From Plazaster borealis (Eukaryota; Echinodermata; Asteroidea; Forcipulatida; Labidiasteridae), in NCBI GenBank assembly GCA_021014325.1, contig JAJGQC010000633.1, forward strand, positions 1 to 64,000: a stretch of 64,000 bases of DNA, written 5' to 3'. Below are positions 44,695 to 53,325 of the stretch, in pieces. Numbering within the stretch: the first letter of the stretch is position 1; every line of letters begins with the position of its first letter. The notes under the pieces were generated by a model that saw only the letters and a list, made by a program, of their open reading frames with translations, made no database searches and was not told the DNA's origin. Made by a program: the position numbers and the translations under genes.

Positions 44695-44877
44695 CGGGTC
44701 CCAATTTCATTGAGTTGCTTAAAGCAGAAATATTTGCTCAGCAAAAATTTGCAGGAAACCAGTCAAAGACAATACATGTGGAATGGTATTTTGGCTGGTA
44801 ACCTTATTCTGGCAAGCACAATTGTTTTGTGCTTAGCTGCTTTTTGTGCTTAAGCAGCTCTATGAAATTGGGCCCTG
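44695..44877 (+). mobile_element. MITE, family D (copy 6)
   Basis: GGGTCCCAATTTCATTGAGT to CTCTATGAAATTGGGCCCTG. Confidence 0.8.
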
Positions 44878-45086
44878 GTCCCTTGCTTGAGGGTTTTAAA
44901 AAAGGAATAATTTCCTAAATAGGCCCTAAGCATTTCAGCATTTCCAGTTCCTCCATTGATCCCCCAGCATACAGCAAGGCAATAATTAATGCTGAACAGA
45001 ATCCTGTGAAGAGTTTCTTGATTTCTAAAAAGAACAAGAAAATGAGAGGGGAAAATAAATAAATAATTGACACAAGAAAAAATACT

Positions 45087-45451
45087 TAAAGGTATCGTAC
45101 ACGTTTGGTAATGACTCAAACAAATATAAAAGCATAAAAACTTACTTGGTAACAAGCAACGTTGATGTTGATAGTATAAAACATTGTAGGAAACGACTCC
45201 CTCTGAAGTAATGTAGTTTTTGAGAAAGAGGTAATTTCTCACTAAAATAATAAAAACTTCTTGCAAGAAGTTTTTACTCCCATCTGAAAGCACACAAATT
45301 TGTACAACAAGGGTGTTTTTTCTTTCATCATTTTCTTGCAACTTCGATGACCAATTGAGCCAAAATTTTCACAGGCTTGTTATTTTATGCATATGTTGGG
45401 ATACACCAAGTGAGAACACTGGTTTTTGACAATTACCAAACGTGCCTTTAA
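45087..45451 (-). mobile_element. TTAA-flanked MITE, family A (copy 6)
   Basis: TTAAAGGTATCGTACACG to AACGTGCCTTTAA. Central hairpin CTTCTTGCAAGAAG. Its right TTAA is shared with the left end of the next element. Confidence 0.88.
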
Positions 45452-45846
45452 AGGGATTGTATACGTTTGGTAATTGGAAACCACTGTTTGTTTCAATCCT
45501 ATATAGTTGTAGATATATACCATAAAACTAACCTGTGAAAATTTCATTTCAAAAGGTGGGAGTGTTTTTGAGATATTGCCGAAAATCTAGAGCGGTTATG
45601 TCCATGCAGGAAGAATAATCTGCATTTGAAATACACAATCTGAGAAACGTTACGGTCAGTAACGCTTTTCAGATTCAAATTTTGGGGGTTAAAAAGTGAT
45701 ACCTTTTTCCATAACTGCAGTACTTCGAAGTGAAAAGTTTCTCAAAATGCATTACACTATCCAAAGCTGCTGTACTTCTTACAAAGTAAATTTTTATTGC
45801 CATTAATTTTCAGAGTCATTACCAATCGTATACAGACCCCTTTAAA
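45448..45846 (+). mobile_element. TTAA-flanked MITE, family B (copy 4), directly abutting family A
   Basis: TTAAAGGGATTGTATACG to GTATACAGACCCCTTTAA. The two MITEs share one TTAA, as expected if B inserted at the edge of A or the reverse. Confidence 0.88.
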
Positions 45847-46229
45847 AATAGGGTCCAACTGGGTGGGAGGAAAGCTTGTGCTTTTGGTTCTATACAGTAC
45901 ATGCATTTAGTAGCCTAAACTTTTAGATTTCACCATTTTCATTATTGTTTTAACACATTTTCTCTTTGCACATATTGATGCTTCATGGAGGCAGCGGAGG
46001 CAATCGCCTCAATTCCCCATGTCATTGCCTTGGTGCACCTTGAAATGTTCCAATAGAAATTTACAATTTACTCATAGAGGTGCCCTGTACAAAGGAGAAA
46101 ACGCCTTGGTGCCCTTGCCCTTTCAAGAACAAAGCATCAGGCCTGCATATTGTATTTTGTTTTGTAAACTATCATATAAAGATGTCAGTTTGTTTTTATT
46201 GACTTGGGAAAAGTTTCTTCAAATGTTTT

Positions 46230-48270
46230 TCATGATGGATACAAAATAAATAAACTTACAGTACACTGTGGGCAGAACATTTCCTTGTCCTCTAGCAAGA
46301 CAGGCGTGACAAGCTCTGGAGGAAGACAATTGACGTGAAACCACTGCTGGCATTCCCCGTCACACCCAATCCACTCTTCATCATCCGCACCAAACTTCTC
46401 AGTGCAGACAGGACAGATTGTCTTATCCTCAGTAACGGCAATCTCCAGGCTCGGTTCCTCCGCATCCTGAGTGGTCGACTTCTCCTGGTCTGTGGTTGTC
46501 ACGATGACTTCTGCGACAGAGGTCAGGGGGACGTTGGGGTCATTCTTGAAGGCCTCGAGGTAAAGTTTCTTCCAGACTGGGAACAGGGGAGATTCTGTGA
46601 TGTCGAGATTGTTCTCAATGCATGTGCGGTACAGCTCTCGTTTTGATTTATCCAATGTATCGTCGAGTTTCTGGAAGAGGAGCAACGCAGCGATTGGTTG
46701 ATCACTCTCGGGAATGTCCACTTCAGAGTCGTCACCTGAGGATTGGTCGTTGTCAAAGTCGACATCGGACTGGTCAACAGTGGACAGGAACTTCAGAGTC
46801 CCGGATGGAAGATGTTCATCGTCAACCATCTCACGATCTAAGGGATACACACCGGACTGTACGAAACATCCTCGGATGACTTCCGGCTGCTCTGCCTCCT
46901 GCCAAGCATCCCCGACCACACTTCCAACATTCCTGATGTTCACGGACACATGTCTGTTGCTCTTCACCCATTTTATCAGCCAGTTGGATTTGAAAGGTCC
47001 ATCTTCCCCTATATTGACGGGTTGAACGAGAGCGGCAGCCCTAGGTGGAACTCTGAAAAAGTGGATGTTGTTTTCCATGGCGATGGCATAGGCCCCGTAT
47101 GTGATGTCGCTCTCGTTTAAATCAACGAGCAAAACCACTGGAACTTTCTCTCCCAACTTGTGAACGAAGAAGTTGTTGATCCAGTAACCAAAGGTGTCGC
47201 GATTGTCGTGGGATCTATCTAGGAGTAATTCCTCCGCACCTTTCGAGCACCATTAAGGAAATCAAATTCCTTGTGGACATTCTTCAGACCTTTGCAAATG
47301 ATGAAGGGCGGCAGGAGGTCACCACCTGCATTGGCGCAGATGCAAATTTTGATTTCTCTTTGGTGATGCTCATCATCTGGAGCTTTCCCTTTCGGCTTTG
47401 AGACATTCATGACGATTCTCTCGGTCCTCTTGTTCATCTCGAAGCCAGTTTCTCCGTAACTCCAGATTTGCTGGGGTTTATCGGCAACTCCCAAATGCGT
47501 TAAAAACACTGCAGCTCATTAAACCATTCATCGAGCACGACATTTGTCATCTCTGCTCGACAAATCGATGTCATCTTGGACATTTTCAGTCCCTTCAAAA
47601 GTTTGGGATGGCGTCGAACAAACTTATGATACCACGTATGTGATGGTCTGTCATTTGTAAACGGATTACCATCTTTCTTGAAGAATGTCTTGACGGCATC
47701 ACACACCATCCCAGGAGCAACTGGGAAGCCTCTTTTCCCCATTGTAACAACCCAATTGACAAGGTCTTCCTCATCTTGCTCCAGTAAAACTTTGCGAGGT
47801 CCACGCTTGGCCTCCAGAGGTACCTCCCCGTTGTGACGTCGATAAAGTTTTGCTGCGTGAACTCTCCAATATGCCGCTGCTTTTGAGACAAATTTAAACT
47901 TCCCGAGGGCAAGGTCGCTCATTGCGGATTTGATACGGTCATTCTCAGTCATTTTTGCAATGGCCGGGGAGGACGTGGGATGATCAAGTCCGACTCGTTT
48001 ATAATCCGTGCTTTTGTACTTCTTACACTTCTGACCTCTCCCCTTCTTATGAATAACATCCTTAGATATCTTGATCTTGATTTGTTGACCTGCCTCTCGT
48101 CTAAGCCTTCTGCTTTCATCAGCTGCCGCATTATTTGACGTTGTTTTAGACTTGGTCTTAGCACGTGTTTTGACAACTCTACCCTTTTGGGTGGGTTGTT
48201 TCTGCTTCGTTCTCAGACGTGAAGCCTTGAGACTGGTTTTACTTCGATTAGTTTGTACTTTTCTTGCCAT
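46230..48270 (-). pseudogene. Pogo/Tigger transposase-derived protein with PHD finger, paralogue 3, two single-base frameshifts
   Basis: Three frames read in order: 48270-47500 (ATG MARKVQTNRSKTS, basic head, psq and CENP-B helix-turn-helix, RPSHTWYHKFVRRHP), 47509-47219, and 47156 back to 46230. The breaks are one base each, in a T run at about 47502-47506 and in AAAGG at about 47236. The core reads SYGETGF (first aspartate to G), LLVDLNES (second kept) and QPVNIGEDGPF (third to N). The PHD finger is intact (CPVC, GCDGEC, WFHVNC, CPQC) and is followed by a donor ACT|GTAAGT. An acceptor-like TTTTTAG lies six bases before the ATG, so a 5' non-coding exon is likely. Both breaks are in short homopolymers, so an assembly error is as likely as true decay. 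If real, the product would stop after the DNA-binding part. Confidence 0.8.
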
Positions 48271-48276
48271 CTTGAT

Positions 48277-49029
48277 CTAAAAATTAAATTAAGATTTGTA
48301 AAGCTTTAATTTACATATACTCGTAAACACTTAAGTTTGAATATTTACACATGTTTTGAACGAGTTATGATTAGTAATACTTAATTATTACTTATCAAAC
48401 ATATTGAGACTGCTTATTGATCCCACATTAAGGCAACATGATGCAGAAAAGTAATTTGAATCCCTACTTTGTCTCTGATTATGATTAATATGGGAAAATT
48501 TGTATATTAAGTAAACTCAAGAACAAGCTAAAATTACATGGACTTGTTGTAGTAGCTGTAGGCTAATTTGTATTGTGCACAAAAGGTTTACATTCAACTG
48601 CATTTACATTAAATTTGGAAATCATTCAATCTTTATCGTGCAATATTAATTGTTGCGTTTGCTTCCGTGACTGCCCTGGGCTGGGGTTCATAAGCTACCT
48701 TAGCTTAACCTAATAACAACAGTAACACTACAGTTACATACATCGGACCTAATGGGTTTTGAGGCATTTGCATGGTGAGGTATCAATGTATATTTGGATT
48801 GCAGTAACAACAGGTGTATACTTTGCTGTGTATATTGTTTTTTTGTTTGTTTAGATGATCTTCCCAACTTGGCTAAGATCCCACAAGAGAAGAAGGGACA
48901 GTCAATCTCTCTGATCTGAGTGATAGTCATACAAACATTGGTTCAACGTCTATGAAATGCACAAATCAATAAATATGATTCAGTAACTTATACGACAATA
49001 ATTATTCTATTTCTAGTCAATGTGAAATC
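48277..49029. other. Upstream of paralogue 3, no feature seen
   Basis: AT-rich; presumed first intron or promoter of paralogue 3. Confidence 0.35.
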
Positions 49030-49120
49030 AGCGGTTGCTTTGCCAGATTTGAACCCACAACCCTGTGTTGTGATTGCAATTGCAAGTCCTCTGCAATAAC
49101 CACTTTTTTTTCACTTGCTT
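49030..49120 (-). repeat. tRNA-like fragment
   Basis: The reverse complement has GTTGTGGGTTCAAATCTGGC, a good B box, preceded by GCAGAGGACTTGCAATTGCA. No A box was recognised, and it does not match the other two SINE families closely. Confidence 0.5.
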
Positions 49121-49180
49121 GAGAACTTGTCTTGCATATGAATAATGGCATTTGTAAATAATATTTTTGATGTATTCTGT

Positions 49181-50280
49181 GTAGTACTAGTACTAGGTAG
49201 TAGGTAGTAGTACTATCCTCCCGTACCCCAATTTCGCGCATCACAAATATTCGCGCAGGTACCTTTCCCGACGCATATTATTTTGTTTACAATACGCAGT
49301 GACTCAATTTTTTTTATTTCATGAAAGTATAAAGCCTGATAAACAATTTCCTGTGAAGATGTGGAAAATCAAAACCTTTCCGGTAAGATTTTAGATAAAT
49401 TACAAATGTAGTATACAATCTTACCTTTTTAGACTAAATACAAAACATAGCTAGATAAGATGGTCGATTAAAAAAAAAAAAAACACTGAAAGTTCTGTGC
49501 GTATCGCCTGCCATACTTCAATACTTAAATTACAAGACCACGTGATTTTCATTTAACAACAGAGGGCGTACAAAATACTACGGAAGAGTGAAGTGGACGT
49601 GCGCCTTATAATCCTTTTTTCAGAAATTATGAATTGTTTGCATTTAACTGGACGCGGGGCTTACCAACTTTGTGATAACAGCGCAGAGTCCATTTCCCAC
49701 CTCGCCAACCCCACCACTCCTTCCCGTAAATAATTATCACTGCCGATTTCAACCGGCAGCTTCCCTGCCGCACGGACTAAAGCATTTAGAAGAAAGGCGG
49801 GACAATAGGGACTCCATAGTGGCGTTCCAGCCCAAGTGCGCGAATTCATGTGATGGAAAACAAAACTTGACAAATCGGGGTCGATTGCAGACGACGAGTT
49901 TCATTGTGCTTTGACGATGTTCTGCGGGCTTCAAATTCTCCTCTCAGGTGGGCTTTGACATCAGACAATTAAAATTAAAGCTAAAAGTGGTTCTTGATTC
50001 TGTTAATCAAGTCAAAATTCAATTTCAATTCTTACGTGTGCGAATAATGGGGATACGAGGATACTACTACTTACTAATACTAGAGTACTACTAGTACTCT
50101 AGTATTAGTAAGTAAGTACTACTAGTACTCTAGTATTAGTAAGTAGTAGTATCCTCGTAGGCAGTACTACGATCGACTAGAAGTAGTACTAGTACTAGTA
50201 CTACTAGTACTACTGCTAGTAGTCGATCGTAGTACAGTAGTAGTACTGCCTACTGCCCTGCTGGAGTAGATTTCGGAATT
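49181..50280. repeat. Region bounded by TAGTAC-rich inverted repeats and two large palindromes
   Basis: 49205-49230 (GTAGTAGTACTATCCTCCCG with TACCCC) and 50050-50071 (GGGGATACGAGGATACTACTAC) are inverted relatives. Palindrome 1 (50056-50157) has 34-base perfect arms starting CGAGGATACTACTACTTACT. Palindrome 2 (50160-50250) starts GGCAGTACTACGATCGACTA and ends with its inverse, with a gap of about 11 bases. The interior 49560-49950 is GC-richer and has an unsupported short ATG frame. Confidence 0.7.
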
Positions 50281-50806
50281 CGAGAGACTACTGAAGTTCT
50301 TAAGAACAATCTACACAGTAAAGTAGATCAAATAAATATACATGGTGCTACCATGGAGGAAGGAAAGAGTGGTGGTGTTACCTAACCGAATAAACAAAAT
50401 AACAAAATTTTACAACATGCCTTAACTGTACTTTATCAGTTTCGTGAAAAATAAATAACAGTAACAATTAATTACACTACAGGTAGTACAGGCTTAAAAA
50501 CCGAAATGAGAAACGCACCTCTTGATTCGTTTATCATCAAAACACTTCACAATTCATCATCGAAATGTTCGAAGTCATAATCATGTCCAATTATTTGACA
50601 GTTTCAACTCAAAATGTTGGCTTCTGTTGATCTCTGTACTTACACTACTACGACGAGTACGATCTTCTTGAAAGACTAGTAACGCAGCACGACCGAACAG
50701 TGCCCTCTGTCGTCTGACATTATGAATTATAATTTTGTTTTGTAATAACACACACACTGTTACACAAAGTTATTGATTGATGACAGGGAAGTGAGGCAAT
50801 GTGATG
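50281..50806. other. Intergenic, no feature seen
   Basis: AT-rich; no exon or repeat assigned. Confidence 0.35.
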
Positions 50807-50930
50807 AACAGACGTATGAAGCCCAATTCATCGTGATTGTGGCATCATACGTATGAATCATAGACCAAAGGTCCTGCTTCCTCCATGCTCTACGTATGAA
50901 GCCACAACCACGCACGTTTTTGTGGTTATG
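50807..50930 (-). repeat. Diverged relative of the satellite core
   Basis: GAACAGACGTATGAAGCCCA is the reverse complement of satellite text GGGCTTCATACGTCTGTTC, and CGTATGAAGCCACAACCACG matches the satellite hairpin. It lies about 1.9 kb before the array and is inverted to it. Confidence 0.7.
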
Positions 50931-50963
50931 AGGGATCCTCCCCCCCTAAACCCTACCCCTTAC

Positions 50964-51172
50964 CAGCGGCGGATCCAGGATTTTCCAAACGGGGGGGCGT
51001 GAAAATATACCAAGCAGCAAAATGATAAATGAAGTTTGTTGCGCCTGCGTAACACAAAGCTTCCCCATTTCTCCCTCCCCTTCTCTCTCTCTCCCTCTTT
51101 TTTTCTTTTCTCCCTCTTTTTTTTTTTATATGAAAGGGGCGTGCGCCCCCACGCCCCCTGGATCCGCGCCTG
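50964..51172 (-). mobile_element. hAT-type MITE, family F (copy 2), 5-bp target duplication CTTAC
   Basis: CAGCGGCGGATCCAGGATTT to CCCTGGATCCGCGCCTG. CTTAC flanks directly at 50959-50963 and 51173-51177. Inverted relative to the 7.7-kb copy, with the same pyrimidine-rich middle (CTCTCTCTCCCTC). Confidence 0.9.
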
Positions 51173-51179
51173 CTTACCA

Positions 51180-52840
51180 AATAATTTCCAATTCAATTTT
51201 CCAATTTGAACCAATTGTAATTTTTCCAATGTTGTGTTTTGGCACAAAACCAATATTGGCCTCAATTGGACTCAGTTGGATTCAGTTTGAAATTTTTTCC
51301 AACTGAACCCAATTGGACTTTTTCCAACTGGACCCAATTGCATGGTCTCAATTGGGAAACAAATTCCAACTAATTCCATTTCAATGTAATCAAGCCAACT
51401 GAGTCCAATTTGATTCCAATTGCCGGGAAATTCAGTATTCCAATATCCAAATTAATCCAATGCTTTACAACTGGGTATTCAATTGAAATAACATTGACAT
51501 TTTGGTAAGGGGAAATTGAGTTTTCAAGTTATTTCTCCTCACAATCATTGGCAAAGTATATGCAGCGATCCAAGTCTTGCTAAGGACTTGCATGTCACTC
51601 GATATGCTTCGTTCCAAGTATACACTTTTGGGGCTTTAATTTCTACCCATGGTGTGTAATTTTAAAAAGAAATTATTTCAATTGAACTACCTAATTATCA
51701 CACATTTAAGTGTAAATTTAAGTGTAAACTACTGTGCAGGAAATGCTGTTATACCTGCAATGGTTTTGAATAAAATAATGTTGAGTTCTATATTTTTGCA
51801 TAATTAATTTGATCCCGCCATTACTGTTTCCAATTGGAGAAATGACAAAATAACCATTTGGACAAAATAACTAATTGGACAAAATAACAAATTGGACAAA
51901 ATAACCAGTTGGACCAAATAACCAGTTGGACCAAATAACCAGTTGGACCAAATAACCAAATGTTTGCTTGCTTTTGCCTACATCTACATTTCAATGCCAA
52001 GTGTAGAATCAAACCATTACAGTGATCAGCTATTGAATTGGAAATTAATTTTCTCAGTTAATGTAAGCCTAATCCAGTTGGAAATTTGATGAAAAACAAT
52101 TATGTTACTATTACAACTACAACTGAATTAATACTGGAATAATATATGGCTTATGCACATTTCAGAATTTTTAAGAAGTGTTGGTAAAGTAAAAAGTTTA
52201 AAATAACCAATTGGAGGTATGGTTTCATTGGGATTTTAAGTAACTCCAAATTACATGTATGCATAAATAAGTGAACAAATTGCCCCCCAAAACCATGTTT
52301 GATGCGATGGAAATAAATTGGACTATAACATTCCTACAGTCACTTGAACAACATGCATTTGTATCCAATTGAAAAATAATTGGACAGGGATGATTTCAAC
52401 TGGAAAATTACAAGGCCAATCTATTCTAATTTAAACTTACTAAACACCAACTAACTCGAATATAATCCAATTGGATTTCCAAATGAATTGGGTTGGAAAA
52501 ATAATTCCTCCTGTTGGAAACTGAGTATTCAAATTCAAACCAACTCAGTGCCAACTGCATCCAATTCAGTCCAATTGGACAACCAGTTTGAATGAGTTGG
52601 TCATTTTGGTACAGATCATTGGACCGTTGAGAAAAAAGAGAGAGTAGTTTATACCCATTGGGCTGACAGTCCAAAAACTTACGAGGACACTATCCAACCC
52701 CACTCAAGGGATTTACACCACTGCAATTAACTAATTATAACCCCAGTTGTCACACATTGGAATAATATTAAACAAAACAATTCCAATTGGACCCTGTTGG
52801 GAAATAACATTTCCAATTGGAAAAAAATATTAGAAGGTGA
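51180..52840. repeat. 1.6-kb region saturated with CAATTGG/CCAATTG-type words
   Basis: Throughout the stretch, words such as CCAATTGGA, CCAATTTGA, TCCAACTGGA, ATTGGAC and TCAGTTGGA recur every 15-40 bases on both strands. The most regular part, 51842-51960, is a 17-base minisatellite (TTGGACCAAATAACCAG) of six to seven units. No ORF is meaningful. It stops sharply where the 517-bp array begins. Confidence 0.75.
51842..51960 (+). repeat. 17-bp minisatellite
   Basis: TTGGACAAAATAACTAA, TTGGACAAAATAACAAA and TTGGACCAAATAACCAG succeed each other at 17-base steps. Confidence 0.85.
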
Positions 52841-53212
52841 AATTTATCAAATCTCCTCAAAAGTTGAAGCACAGAGCCCTCATGTTCTTGTAGATTGTTA
52901 TAATTACACAGTCTATTAATTGCATGACCACCAGAACGTCATTTTTACGATGCCACAACAACGCAAACGTGCCGTGGTTGTGGCTTCATACATCCGTTGC
53001 AATGTGCATGGTTGTGGAAAGGAATTGGGCTTCATACGTCTGTTCGTGTGTGCAGGGTGCACCACACTAAATAAACTCACATAGCAACCAACGCTAAATG
53101 CTAAATATTCAAAAATGCTCAAAAAATATTTCAAAGTCTCTCAGCCTTTTGAAAACCAATCAGATATATTTCCAGACAACTAAACTTAAGATATTTTTTC
53201 AATTTTCGGCAG

Positions 53213-53325
53213 GTCAGCCGTTTGGAATTGTTGATAATTTTTTTACCCCAGAAGAAAAAAGACCCATAAAATGTGCTTTTTCACAAGCCGACTTGCTGCC
53301 AGTTTTCATCGAGGCACTGCTCTAA
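53213..53325 (+). pseudogene. Exon-like segment in the first satellite unit (intact frame)
   Basis: After a pyrimidine-rich acceptor (TTTTTTCAATTTTCGGCAG), 113 bases read QPFGIVDNFFTPEEKRPIKC then AFSQADLLPVFIEALL and stop TAA. With a phase-1 upstream exon this would be a typical terminal coding exon. The source gene was not recognised. Most other units carry small indels in the AAAAGACCCATAAAA part and are frameshifted. Confidence 0.5.

Noticed and set aside
44850..45341. 163-codon minus-strand ORF
   Set aside because: It crosses from a family D into a family A MITE; no protein-like features.
49917..49947. Possible first exon MFCGLQILLS followed by donor GTGGGC
   Set aside because: Only ten codons, a weak donor and no downstream exon; it lies inside a region bounded by inverted repeats.
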